Assembly: GCA_019744775.1 (NCBI GenBank)
Contig: JAIETZ010000007.1
Span: 1 to 64,000, forward strand
Direction of reading: 5' to 3'
Length of the DNA: 64,000 nucleotides
Source of the DNA: Candidatus Obscuribacterales bacterium
GTDB taxonomy: Bacteria > Cyanobacteriota > Vampirovibrionia > Obscuribacterales > Obscuribacteraceae
Both the position numbers and the translations under genes were made by a program. The notes beneath the pieces are model-generated. The model had not been told where the DNA came from. It saw only the letters and a list, made by a program, of their open reading frames with translations, and did no database searches. This document shows, in pieces, positions 39,294 through 47,014 of the stretch (position 1 is its first letter; each line of letters begins with the position of its first letter).

Positions 39294-40064
39294 ATGACAA
39301 ACATCAGCGACAACCAGACCTTGCTCGCCCGCTTCTACGGAAGACTCCAAGCCGACTGGCTTAAAAAGGAAAGCCCGGATCAATCGTTCGAAGTCCAGAT
39401 GAGTGAACATGGTGTGAGAGTCGTAAACACTGCCTCAGGCAAGACGGAATACTCCAATTCCATCTACACCTGTGCGCAACTAGCGACACCAATACGCAAC
39501 CGTGTCGTGTACGAGGTCGCGGAGGCAATGAAGAAAATTGCCCTCGCCCGCCAAGCAGCAAGTCAGAACGGCCGCCTCAACCAGCGTTGGACTGAGTTCG
39601 CCGCATCGGCGTCGCCCATTCCTTCCAATGACGAAATCGTCCATTTCGTCAACATCCTCAAGAAGGAAGGTGCGTTATCCAAAACCGGCATCGACGAAAT
39701 CGCTCGTTTCATTACGGCATTCGCCATCGTGCAGGAGGACAACAACGCTCAAGAATCTGCCGCGTTTATCGACGCATTGCTCGAGCGATTCGTTGCTGCC
39801 AAACAGCAAAAGAAGCTCAGCTTTGCTGCGGTAGAAGCGGCGCAAAAAGCAAATCGGCAAAAGGCTAAGCCGCTAGCCGATAAGTTCAAGCCTGTTACCG
39901 GCAAGACGGAACCAACGCTTCCACTTGCCGAAGCCCAGAAAGCACACGAAAAGACAACTCATCTTTTCGACGCGCTCAACTGGCTCGCAACAGAGCTCGA
40001 ACTTGTTGCTGACACCACAGGTGCAGCCGGCACACTCTACACAGGGTGTGTCCGGCGCTTCTAG
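39294..40064 (+). CDS. Hypothetical protein, 256 residues
   Basis: ATG after CAGGAGAACAATCGCCTT. N-terminal alpha/beta part (QTLLARFYGRLQADWLKKES, QMSEHGVRVVNTASGK), a helical middle with VVYEVAEAMKKIALARQAAS, then a Lys/Ala-rich helix (FAAVEAAQKANRQKAKPLAD). Soluble. No family recognised. A perfect terminator follows. Confidence 0.6.
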   Translation: MTNISDNQTLLARFYGRLQADWLKKESPDQSFEVQMSEHGVRVVNTASGKTEYSNSIYTCAQLATPIRNRVVYEVAEAMKKIALARQAASQNGRLNQRWTEFAASASPIPSNDEIVHFVNILKKEGALSKTGIDEIARFITAFAIVQEDNNAQESAAFIDALLERFVAAKQQKKLSFAAVEAAQKANRQKAKPLADKFKPVTGKTEPTLPLAEAQKAHEKTTHLFDALNWLATELELVADTTGAAGTLYTGCVRRF

Positions 40065-40112
40065 TGCGTTCCGTAACCAGGTTACTTCGTTAGACCCTCA
40101 GTAAATACCCAG

Positions 40113-40142
40113 AAAAACGGCCGTCTATGACGGCCGTTTTTC
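40113..40142 (+). terminator. Strong rho-independent terminator
   Basis: AAAAACGGCCGTC at 40113-40125 pairs with GACGGCCGTTTTT at 40129-40141. The SD of the next gene follows within eight bases. Confidence 0.88.
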
Positions 40143-40157
40143 TATTGGAGGAAATCG

Positions 40158-40619
40158 ATGGGAATTAGATTTTGTACCGAAGAGCATTACATCACCAGAG
40201 ACAATGTAAATCCAAATCAGCTTGACGAAGCTACATTGCGCAAGTTCTTGAAACTTGCACATCACTGCTTCGACACGTTGCGGCGAAACATCTCAACGGA
40301 GATGTCACATTGCCGAGGTACAGAAGCGCACACACAACTGCAGACACTCTTCTATCTCGCTCAAAAAGGATACACCGTGCTGAAGAAGAGATCCTCGCGC
40401 CTGAAAACAGCCAACCAACTCTTCAGCTTCGCCGAAGAATCAGAGAGCGTGCTCCGGTACATAACATCAACAGCGTTAGCTCTCGAATACTCGACAAAGA
40501 CAGATGAGTTCACAGCGGACATTCATCACACGACAACGTGTCTGAACAACCACTGCAAACTCACGCTCAGTGCGATGGGCTGCTCGCTCAGTTCAAAACT
40601 CGCATCCACCGTTCACTAG
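40158..40619 (+). CDS. Hypothetical protein, 153 residues
   Basis: ATG after TTGGAGGAAATCG. Helical, with NQLDEATLRKFLKLAHHCFD and a run of Cys/His residues scattered along its length (FCTEEHYI, HHCFD, SHCRG, TTCLNNHCK). Soluble. No family recognised. Confidence 0.55.
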   Translation: MGIRFCTEEHYITRDNVNPNQLDEATLRKFLKLAHHCFDTLRRNISTEMSHCRGTEAHTQLQTLFYLAQKGYTVLKKRSSRLKTANQLFSFAEESESVLRYITSTALALEYSTKTDEFTADIHHTTTCLNNHCKLTLSAMGCSLSSKLASTVH

Positions 40620-40639
40620 CAACTAGGAGGATTCACCAT

Positions 40640-41419
40640 ATGTCAGACAACAACAAGAAAGATAGTCACTGCTATGACAATTCACTGGACGACTGGCGAA
40701 GCCACTCAGTTGCAGCACTCGAAAAGAAGTGCCCCGACTGGACGGACTTAGAAATGCCAATCGTCAAACAATTCAAGCATCAGCTTGAAGCAACAAACCA
40801 AGCAATCGATGACGCACATGCCGACGTTCGAACTAACGCCCCTGGTTCAGTCGACGAGCGGATCGCAGGCTGGATCAGGTTTTACAGCCTGACCGACTAC
40901 GGTCCCGCATACAGCAATGTGTATCGCCGCACTCGTAAACAACTCAACCGCTCAATCCAACAAACAAAGGAGAATTCCATGACTACCGAAATCAGAAATA
41001 TCGAACGTGATGGTGTCGGCGCTGAAGCAATCGACCTCACCTGGACTCTGGTCGAAAGCCAGACTGCAGTCAACGAGACCGTCGAACAAGGTGCCGTGAT
41101 TTTCGAATTTCCGGAATTGTCAGCAGCCGAGAACTTCACCGAAGCGGTCATTGCCTACATCGAGCGCTGCACCGAACACGAAGCAAGTTGTGTCGATTCC
41201 GAAGAATTCGGTACCGACACCAGCTACGAATGGTCAATCATTCGCTCGGAAATGCCGACACTGACTCCAGTGTACTTGCCGACGATCGAACTCCGTATGT
41301 CCGGCACTGGACTGCAAGTCGAAGGACTCGTAGTCACGGACAAAAACGGTCTTCCCCTCGGCGTGAAAGTGACCGAATGCGACGACGACGAACTCGTCGG
41401 CACGTTCATTCGCATCTAA
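40640..41419 (+). CDS. Two-part hypothetical protein with an in-frame internal start
   Basis: 259 residues in one reading frame. Residues 1-113 are helical and polar (DNSLDDWRSHSVAALEKKCP, RKQLNRSIQQTKENS). At 40979, codon 114 is an ATG preceded by AAAGGAGAATTCC, as strong as any gene start here, beginning MTTEIRNIERDG. Residues 114-259 form a separate acidic beta-rich domain with VIFEFPELSAAENFTEAVIA and LRMSGTGLQVEGLVVTDKNG. Either two old genes fused by loss of a stop, or the gene makes a long and a short product. No family recognised. Confidence 0.6.
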   Translation: MSDNNKKDSHCYDNSLDDWRSHSVAALEKKCPDWTDLEMPIVKQFKHQLEATNQAIDDAHADVRTNAPGSVDERIAGWIRFYSLTDYGPAYSNVYRRTRKQLNRSIQQTKENSMTTEIRNIERDGVGAEAIDLTWTLVESQTAVNETVEQGAVIFEFPELSAAENFTEAVIAYIERCTEHEASCVDSEEFGTDTSYEWSIIRSEMPTLTPVYLPTIELRMSGTGLQVEGLVVTDKNGLPLGVKVTECDDDELVGTFIRI

Positions 41420-41451
41420 CTTGTCCTTTGTCAGACTGACCATCCCACTTT

Positions 41452-41513
41452 GTCATTCTGAGGCGCTAGCCGAAGAATCTGCCGCGACGGTCCAGTACCC
41501 CGCGGCAGATTCG
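41452..41513 (+). repeat. Nested inverted repeat family 2, copy with altered core
   Basis: GTCATTCTGAGG then CGAAGAATCTGCCGCG pairs with CGCGGCAGATTCG at 41501-41513, followed by TTTTCCC. The inner arms have a different sequence from the other copies but keep the pairing. Confidence 0.7.
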
Positions 41514-41547
41514 TTTTCCCACTTTTGAAACGAGGTCAACACCACGA

Positions 41548-42075
41548 ATGAGAAAACCAATTCCGTTTTTCGTCTTCGCATCAATGTGCATCGCCTACGT
41601 AGTCAGCTTCATCTACAACCTCATCTACTGCAAGCCAAACGGCGTAGTTGAAACACTCGGCGCATTCCTCACATCGGCTTTCCTCGCACTCTACACGCTG
41701 CCACTCATCTGGGTCGGCACCGTCGTAGTCATGCTTCCGCTTATTGTCGCCGGCTATCTCTACTTCAAAGATACCGGCATCCCGACGATACGCGAAGTAT
41801 GGGTTTTCGTCTGGCAAGTCCGCGATGACTCCAACACAGTCGATGCCGAAGCGATCGAAGCATCCAGTCCACCACTCATCGCCGGCAGCCGCAAACGCGA
41901 ACTGCCCGCACCAATCACCAAGGAGAAACAATGCACAACAGAAAAGAGCAAGAACCTCCCTATATCGCAGAAGAAGTCCCCTTTGCTGCTGCCCTTACGA
42001 AAGTTGCTTCCTTCTTGCAAGTCGACGCCTTCGACTTCGCTAACAGTATCGGAGGAGTCGACGAAACAGAAGTAA
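41548..42075 (+). CDS. Membrane protein with long overlap into the next gene
   Basis: 175 residues. Hydrophobic segments at about 5-26, 37-57 and 58-75 (FFVFASMCIAYVVSFIYNLI, FLTSAFLALYTLPLIWVG, VVVMLPLIVAGYLYF) suggest three membrane helices. The last 48 residues are polar, low in structure, and overlap the next gene by 145 bases in another frame. The original stop was probably just before the SD at 41920 and has been lost. The SD (CGAGGT) is weak. No family recognised. Confidence 0.55.
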   Translation: MRKPIPFFVFASMCIAYVVSFIYNLIYCKPNGVVETLGAFLTSAFLALYTLPLIWVGTVVVMLPLIVAGYLYFKDTGIPTIREVWVFVWQVRDDSNTVDAEAIEASSPPLIAGSRKRELPAPITKEKQCTTEKSKNLPISQKKSPLLLPLRKLLPSCKSTPSTSLTVSEESTKQK

Positions 42076-42410
42076 AAAGCTGGATGCAATACGACGACAA
42101 GCAGTTTCGCCCGACAGAGAAACCAACTCTCCGCGAAACACTCACTGCCAAACGCCGCTTCCACGAACCGCTGCTTTACAGACGAATTCTCATCTCGAAG
42201 CTGAATTCGCTGCACGCACTCTTGTTAGAGCACTTCAACGGCTCCGAAGCCGAAGTGAGCCGTTTTTTGGACGCACCCTGGTTAGGCGGAGAGATGTCCT
42301 GGCGCGAGATGTCCCATCAAAGACGCGGACTGGCAACTGCCTGCGCCGCACTCGAAGACTGGCTCCACAACAAAGAATCCCAATCTCACACGACCGAGAA
42401 AGAGAGGTAA
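41931..42410 (+). CDS. Hypothetical protein, 159 residues
   Basis: ATG after AAGGAGAAACA, inside the end of the membrane protein gene. Helical, with FAAALTKVASFLQVDAFDFA, RKRRF-like basic turns (TLTAKRRFHEPLLYRR) and ALLLEHFNGSEAEVSRFLDA. Soluble. The next gene starts four bases after the stop. No family recognised. Confidence 0.6.
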   Translation: MHNRKEQEPPYIAEEVPFAAALTKVASFLQVDAFDFANSIGGVDETEVKSWMQYDDKQFRPTEKPTLRETLTAKRRFHEPLLYRRILISKLNSLHALLLEHFNGSEAEVSRFLDAPWLGGEMSWREMSHQRRGLATACAALEDWLHNKESQSHTTEKER

Positions 42411-42413
42411 TAA

Positions 42414-42929
42414 ATGACACTCAGAATACATGTTGAGTCCGCAACCATCAGCGATGAAGGCATCAACATAAACGCTCTCAACTTCAGAATCATGAGAGAA
42501 GTTGGCACGCACCTCGACGAAGCAGCACGTCTTCTCATTCCCAAAGACGAAAGAGAATCACTGCTTTTGAGAGACGTACACATCAACAGCCGCACGCTCG
42601 ATTTGTTGACATACGACGTCGACAAAGACCCCGAACTCGGCTGGTTAAAACGCCCAAGACAAAAAGCTCTCCTGCAAGCACTCTGGCAAGTCTACAAGCG
42701 AATCAGCTATTGCAAGCACTCACCCGACGACGGCTTCGAACTTCTCTTCGATCGCGACGAGCATGTGATTGCACCGGAAATCTTGCAACAAGGCGAAGAC
42801 GTCCTGCGAAGACGAGCAATTGCACTGCTCGAAATCCGCGAACCGGAAATCCGGTTCGACATGCAAGACCTGCGCAAGCAGCTCTCCAAAAATCAAAAAG
42901 ACTGGGTCCACATTTTAACTGGAGAATAA
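42414..42929 (+). CDS. Hypothetical protein, 171 residues
   Basis: ATG after GAGAGGTAATAA. Starts beta (LRIHVESATISDEGININAL), then helical and acidic (EVGTHLDEAARLLIPKDERE, LQQGEDVLRRRAIALLEIRE). Soluble. Tight spacing, 4 and 3 bases, to both neighbours indicates one operon 41548-43352. No family recognised. Confidence 0.6.
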   Translation: MTLRIHVESATISDEGININALNFRIMREVGTHLDEAARLLIPKDERESLLLRDVHINSRTLDLLTYDVDKDPELGWLKRPRQKALLQALWQVYKRISYCKHSPDDGFELLFDRDEHVIAPEILQQGEDVLRRRAIALLEIREPEIRFDMQDLRKQLSKNQKDWVHILTGE

Positions 42930-42932
42930 CGA

Positions 42933-43352
42933 ATGGAACAACGGCACGCATACGATATTGTCTGTGATTACTTCTGCATGAACATGGACGAACTCGGAGA
43001 AATCATCAAAGAAGATCCCGATGTTATAAAGTCCTGGTTCACCCAACCGCTGCCGTTCGGCGGCCACTATTTCTTGCTGGAAAATAGTCCTGTGCATAAC
43101 GCATTCGACAAATACCAGCAATTGTTGATGGTCGCCGGATACATTCAAGCACTCAAAGACGTGATCAAGTGTGACAAAACAGTATGGCTGATTCTCAACA
43201 GACAGCGTTCTAAGCTCAAGGGCAATTCTTTTGCCTCAATAGCCAAAAGCGCACCAAATCCATTGCCTGAAGACAACGGATTACAAGACATGCTCGACAA
43301 ATTGCAATCATGGTGCGTGCGCAAGGGCATTGAAATAAAGCTCCCGCGCTGA
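42933..43352 (+). CDS. Hypothetical protein, 139 residues
   Basis: ATG after CTGGAGAATAACG. The start AYDIVCDYFCMNMDELGEII and ALKDVIKCDKTVWLILNRQR suggest a helical protein; the first section might be a degenerate helix-turn-helix (MNMDELGEIIKEDPDVIKSW). Soluble, five Cys. A terminator follows. No family recognised. Confidence 0.55.
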   Translation: MEQRHAYDIVCDYFCMNMDELGEIIKEDPDVIKSWFTQPLPFGGHYFLLENSPVHNAFDKYQQLLMVAGYIQALKDVIKCDKTVWLILNRQRSKLKGNSFASIAKSAPNPLPEDNGLQDMLDKLQSWCVRKGIEIKLPR

Positions 43353-43380
43353 GCACCACGAATCCAACACACAAACCGCA

Positions 43381-43409
43381 AAACCCCAGGCACCGTGTCT
43401 GGGGTTTTT
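43381..43409 (+). terminator. Rho-independent terminator
   Basis: AAACCCCAG at 43381-43389 pairs with CTGGGGTTT at 43399-43407, within a T tract. The loop GCACCGTGT echoes the CACC-type hairpins at 31920 and 34382. Confidence 0.85.
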
Positions 43410-43430
43410 CATACAAACAAGGAGAACGAA

Positions 43431-43826
43431 ATGACTAAACACAACGAACGCACACCATACGCGCACAACTCTCGGGAGTACAACCAAAACAACAAAGACC
43501 CACGCAAGAAGGGCAACGGCGCTCCAAGAACTCTCAGCCAAGCAGACCGAGAAAACGTCGACAACGCCGTAAAGCTTGTACAAGAAGCATTCGCCCAAGC
43601 CGGCAAAAACACGACAGTAATTGACGTACGAGTCGGCAAGTTCAAGGCCCGACACATCGGTGTCCGCCCGGTAGATAGCGAAGGCAATCTCGGCTTTGGA
43701 TTCTTCGGATTCGAATCGGATTGGCTCACCACCTACAAAAAGGCGGTAGCTATTTCGACCGACAAAGATGTCCAAGTCGCGGCAATCATCGAAAGCCGAA
43801 ACTTCCAGAGTGTCCTGAACGCCTAG
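43431..43826 (+). CDS. Hypothetical protein, 131 residues
   Basis: ATG at 43431 after AAGGAGAACGAA. A polar basic Asn-rich N-terminus (SREYNQNNKDPRKKGNGAPR) precedes a small alpha/beta domain (VDNAVKLVQEAFAQAGKN, TVIDVRVGKFKARHIGVRP, GFGFFGFESDWLTTYKKAVA). Soluble. Followed by both repeat families. No family recognised. Confidence 0.6.
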   Translation: MTKHNERTPYAHNSREYNQNNKDPRKKGNGAPRTLSQADRENVDNAVKLVQEAFAQAGKNTTVIDVRVGKFKARHIGVRPVDSEGNLGFGFFGFESDWLTTYKKAVAISTDKDVQVAAIIESRNFQSVLNA

Positions 43827-43829
43827 CCC

Positions 43830-43912
43830 GTCATTCTGAGCCCTCTGCGTCTGTCATTCTGACGAGCGAAGCGAGGAAGAATCTCACGTGTTGAAGCCGT
43901 GAGATTCTTCCA
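43830..43912 (+). repeat. Nested inverted repeat family 2, copy with doubled end
   Basis: GTCATTCTGA occurs twice (43830 and 43853), then GAAGAATCTCACG pairs with CGTGAGATTCTTC. A decayed family 1 palindrome follows immediately. Confidence 0.75.
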
Positions 43913-43914
43913 CA

Positions 43915-43975
43915 GGGCGCACGCAATGCGCGTACACATACACGGCTGCTTTGTAGGGGCGCATTGCATGCGCCC
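43915..43975 (+). repeat. Two family 1 palindromes, one decayed
   Basis: GGGCGCACGCAATGCGCGT at 43915 is a mutated copy; a perfect copy in the opposite orientation follows at 43953-43975. The next SD starts about 20 bases later. Confidence 0.85.
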
Positions 43976-44008
43976 GTCCTACCTTCCCACACCCACAAAG
44001 GAGAATCA

Positions 44009-44518
44009 ATGAGCGAAGAATCGCGTATCAAACTACCGAATTTCCTTGACGCTCTCATGTCCGACACGGTTTTCCGTCCGGAAGTACTAGAACTCTTACT
44101 TGCCCGACTCGAAGACAACGGAGATTCGGACACCGCCGGCGCACTCTTGCAAATCCAACTAGACAACAGCGAAGCGCTTGAATACATTGCAACTCGTCAC
44201 TACAACGAGCTGCACGGATTGAAAGCGTTAGCAGGCAGACAAGTCATCGAAGCCGAAGTCGCACTGAAATACGCGCAAACCAACTATGCGCGCGCCAAGG
44301 TGCAACAACAGCAAGGTCAAGTTGGAGTAGAAGCCTTCGCTCGCAAACAGCTAGCTGAAGCAGAAAGCAAGTACGCACAGGCAAAAGACTACGAGACCGA
44401 AGTACTCAACAAAGAGTCCCAAGTCATCGCCACCAAAAGATCCGAACCAATTCGTCAAGCATACCTACGTTCACAACTGGCCAAGCTTCAAACCAAACAG
44501 GAGGTTCAATGTACGTAA
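44009..44518 (+). CDS. Helical coiled-coil protein upstream of Toastrack-like gene
   Basis: 169 residues. The second half is a long Ala/Gln/Lys coiled coil (ALKYAQTNYARAKVQQQQGQ, KQLAEAESKYAQAKDYETEV). The first half is helical and acidic (RPEVLELLLARLEDNGDSDT). No membrane segment. ATG after AAAGGAGAATCA. It overlaps the next gene by ten bases, so translation is coupled and the two products may interact. Confidence 0.6.
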   Translation: MSEESRIKLPNFLDALMSDTVFRPEVLELLLARLEDNGDSDTAGALLQIQLDNSEALEYIATRHYNELHGLKALAGRQVIEAEVALKYAQTNYARAKVQQQQGQVGVEAFARKQLAEAESKYAQAKDYETEVLNKESQVIATKRSEPIRQAYLRSQLAKLQTKQEVQCT

Positions 44519-45420
44519 TTCTAACCATGCTCTTCTGCTCAATCTTCGCTCTCGTTGCATCCTATCTCATAGTTTGGATTGCCTTCAAAGCTGAAACACC
44601 CAAAAGAGACACAAAGGAGAATTCACCAATGTCCAAGACAAGCACTGCACCTGCATCAACCACAGAGCTAAAAGTCGGAGTACACACTGCGCAAGTAACC
44701 ATTCAGCACGGCGACGTACAGGACATTGTCATCGAGACCAACAACCCTGATGAATTTGACATATGCCAAAACGGAGACTGCCTTACCGTCAAGGAAAAGG
44801 ATTCCTCTGGCGGCTGCATATCAAATGTCTATCAGTCCAATCTCGGGGGTAGAAACACAATCAGCGTCAACGGGAAGACCTACACCGGCAACAGTGTGAG
44901 CATCGTCAACGGTAAAGTCTTCATAGACGGTAAGCCGGCAGAAGATGATAAATCATCTGCACCAAAAGATCGCAACCGACTGCAAATCACTGTTCCAAAC
45001 AACTATTCCGGCGAGTTGCGGCTTGATGGTTCTGGTATATCGTGCATAGAGCTCGACGCCTGGGTAGGTCCACGATTGAAGTTACATTCGAGTGGAACAG
45101 CTGAACTAGTAGTCGGAGCCGTTAGCGTTGATGAGCTTAAGTGCGATCTATCCGGAGTAACGAACATCAACCTAAACAAAGGTGATTGCCCAAGAGCGGA
45201 TATATCAACTTCGGGAAGATCGACATTTGTCGCTACCTATCTCGACACCGCCACGCTGGATATTGACTGTTCCGGCATATCAGCGGTTGCCATCGGGTCC
45301 GGAAGCGCCACAAAGCGAACCTCAGCGCAGGCTTCAGGCAACTCCAAAATCACTTGCAGAGGAAACTACAACAACGTCTCGAAAGACAAAAGTGGTCTCG
45401 CTGAAATTCGAATTAGCTAA
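44509..45420 (+). CDS. Toastrack/DUF2807-like beta protein with alternative membrane-anchored start
   Basis: The 303-residue reading frame begins with a membrane helix (LFCSIFALVASYLIVWIAFK, about 8-27) and a short charged linker. At codon 41 (44629) there is an in-frame ATG after AAAGGAGAATTCACCA, giving a 263-residue soluble form. Both starts have strong SD sites. The rest is a right-handed beta-type repeat domain (LRLDGSGISCIELDAW, LHSSGTAELVVGAVSVDELK, DLSGVTNINLNKGDCP) typical of DUF2807/DUF4097, called Toastrack in phage-shock studies. Such domains are envelope-stress sensors or adhesin heads. PspA-like protein at 63244 makes the link attractive. Confidence 0.68.
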   Translation: MYVILTMLFCSIFALVASYLIVWIAFKAETPKRDTKENSPMSKTSTAPASTTELKVGVHTAQVTIQHGDVQDIVIETNNPDEFDICQNGDCLTVKEKDSSGGCISNVYQSNLGGRNTISVNGKTYTGNSVSIVNGKVFIDGKPAEDDKSSAPKDRNRLQITVPNNYSGELRLDGSGISCIELDAWVGPRLKLHSSGTAELVVGAVSVDELKCDLSGVTNINLNKGDCPRADISTSGRSTFVATYLDTATLDIDCSGISAVAIGSGSATKRTSAQASGNSKITCRGNYNNVSKDKSGLAEIRIS

Positions 45421-45512
45421 TCCCCGGAAGCGGTATGCCCAAGCAAATCCGCACGCAAGGCTTTCGGTCTCGTGACTGAAAGCGTCGAAACAACTTCTTA
45501 GGAGAAGTACAT

Positions 45513-45734
45513 ATGAAGAAAAACATCGTAGCAATCGCCATCGCAACAAGCATGACCACAGGCGTCGGCGCCGCCATCGCCAGCCCAATCATGATGCCGA
45601 GCGTACCGGCTGTGCCTGTTACCGTGCATGCACCAGTGGTGGCAAAACCGGCAGGTGTGTCGATGCAGACCAAATTGCTCAACAGCTACAGAAGCGTCCG
45701 CGCTTTCTGGCTTAGCCGCGCAATCGTCAGGTAG
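45513..45734 (+). CDS. Small exported protein
   Basis: 73 residues with a typical signal peptide (KKNIVAIAIATSMTTGVGAA, cleavage probably after AIA near residue 23) and a short mature part rich in Pro/Val (MMPSVPAVPVTVHAPVVAKP) and Arg. ATG after TAGGAGAAGTACAT. Likely periplasmic or secreted. No family recognised. Confidence 0.6.
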   Translation: MKKNIVAIAIATSMTTGVGAAIASPIMMPSVPAVPVTVHAPVVAKPAGVSMQTKLLNSYRSVRAFWLSRAIVR

Positions 45735-45746
45735 TCGTTGACACCG

Positions 45747-45809
45747 GGGCGGACTCATCATCCGCCCTTCCCTCCGGCGGGCAGCCTCAAAGAAGCTGCC
45801 CGCTTCTTT
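45747..45809 (+). terminator. Double hairpin, second with T tract
   Basis: GGGCGGA/TCCGCCC (45747-45767) is followed by GCGGGCAGC/GCTGCCCGC (45777-45803) and TTCTTTA. The next ATG is 14 bases later, and the SD (AGGTGAA) overlaps the end. Confidence 0.75.
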
Positions 45810-45822
45810 ATTAGGTGAAAAC

Positions 45823-46401
45823 ATGAAAGCCAAGAAACCAGACAAGATTGCAAACAGAGACCGCATCACCGAAGCGATTCACTTCGCAACCAACAAGCAT
45901 AAAGATCAGCCTCGCAAAGACAAAGTAGGCACGCCCTACATCGTCCATCCCGTCGCTGTAATGAGCCTGCTCACTTCAATCGGTGGAATTACCGACACTG
46001 ATACTCTCGTCGCCGCCGTGTTGCACGACACAATCGAAGACACCGGCACAAAAGGTCAGGAAATTGAAGACGCTTTCGGCATCGAAGTCCTCGCCTACGT
46101 GCTTGAGTGCACCGACGACAAGTCTCTAAAGAAACAGAAGCGCAAGAAATTGCAAATTCTGAATGCTCCACACAAATCAACCGGCGCAAAGCTAATTAAG
46201 ATAGCCGACAAGATAAGCAATGTCGCCGACTTGATTAGCAATAAACCAAAAGGCTGGAGCATAAAACGAGTCAACCGCTATTTGGACTGGGCAGTAGCCG
46301 TGGTCGCAGGTCTGCGCGGAATCAATCAACCGCTGGACGACTTGTTCGACCAAACCGTCGCTCGCGCCCGCGCCAAATATCACACACCACAAAAAGGATG
46401 A
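45823..46401 (+). CDS. MESH1-like HD hydrolase, small alarmone hydrolase-like
   Basis: 192 residues with the full HD set: ATNKHKDQPRKD (His26), YIVHPVAV (His42), AAVLHDTIEDTG (His68, Asp69, Glu72, Asp73) and LIKIADKISNVADL (Asp129). Length and motifs fit small alarmone hydrolases (MESH1 group), which cleave (p)ppGpp or, for animal MESH1, NADPH. It lacks synthetase and regulatory domains. It is distinct from the 38622 protein, with which it shares motifs but little else. It overlaps nothing, and the next gene begins six bases after its stop. Confidence 0.85.
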   Translation: MKAKKPDKIANRDRITEAIHFATNKHKDQPRKDKVGTPYIVHPVAVMSLLTSIGGITDTDTLVAAVLHDTIEDTGTKGQEIEDAFGIEVLAYVLECTDDKSLKKQKRKKLQILNAPHKSTGAKLIKIADKISNVADLISNKPKGWSIKRVNRYLDWAVAVVAGLRGINQPLDDLFDQTVARARAKYHTPQKG

Positions 46402-46407
46402 AATCCA

Positions 46408-46881
46408 ATGTCCAAAGACGACAAACACAAACGAAAGAAGCGACAAAAGCAAATTCGCGATCTTCTCGTCAACTTCGGCAACAGGTATAACAACCCTAAA
46501 CCCGCTGACTGTGGACGCCTCATCGAAAACATGATGCGCAAAGTCAAAGGCATGACTCCGGTGCTGCTTGAAGAGCTCATCACTCTTCAACGACCCAAAG
46601 AACTCGAAGCGTTGATCGGCAAAGGCGATTATCCATCCGATAAACTCCTGCCGAAAGACTACTTCTACGGCGAGCCCTCAGACGATGAAATCGAAGAATG
46701 GTTAGACGGTATTCGTATCGAAGAAGTGATTGGCGATAAAACCAAAGTCAATGCACTCCTCAGAGACGAAGATTTGGAACCGCTTATCTACGCAATCGCG
46801 TACGTACTTGCAGGACAGGAGGTAGCTGCACAAACACCCGCATTCAACAATCGCAAACGCCCAGAAGCTCGCGCTAAGTAA
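46408..46881 (+). CDS. Hypothetical protein, 157 residues
   Basis: ATG after AAAGGATGAAATCCA, six bases downstream of the alarmone hydrolase-like gene, so certainly co-transcribed. Very basic N-terminus (DDKHKRKKRQKQIRDLL), then helical acidic sections (LLEELITLQRPKELEALIGK, PSDDEIEEWLDGIRIEEVIG). Soluble. No family recognised. Confidence 0.6.
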   Translation: MSKDDKHKRKKRQKQIRDLLVNFGNRYNNPKPADCGRLIENMMRKVKGMTPVLLEELITLQRPKELEALIGKGDYPSDKLLPKDYFYGEPSDDEIEEWLDGIRIEEVIGDKTKVNALLRDEDLEPLIYAIAYVLAGQEVAAQTPAFNNRKRPEARAK

Positions 46882-47014
46882 TAGGGGCGCTCAAGCAAAG
46901 TTGTTCATCACTGTCGATCCAAAGGGACCAGTCTTGGGCAACTTTGCAGCGCCGACGCGCAGCCCAAGAGAAATCAGACATCACGAAATAGAGAAGACCA
47001 AGAAGGAGCTAACT

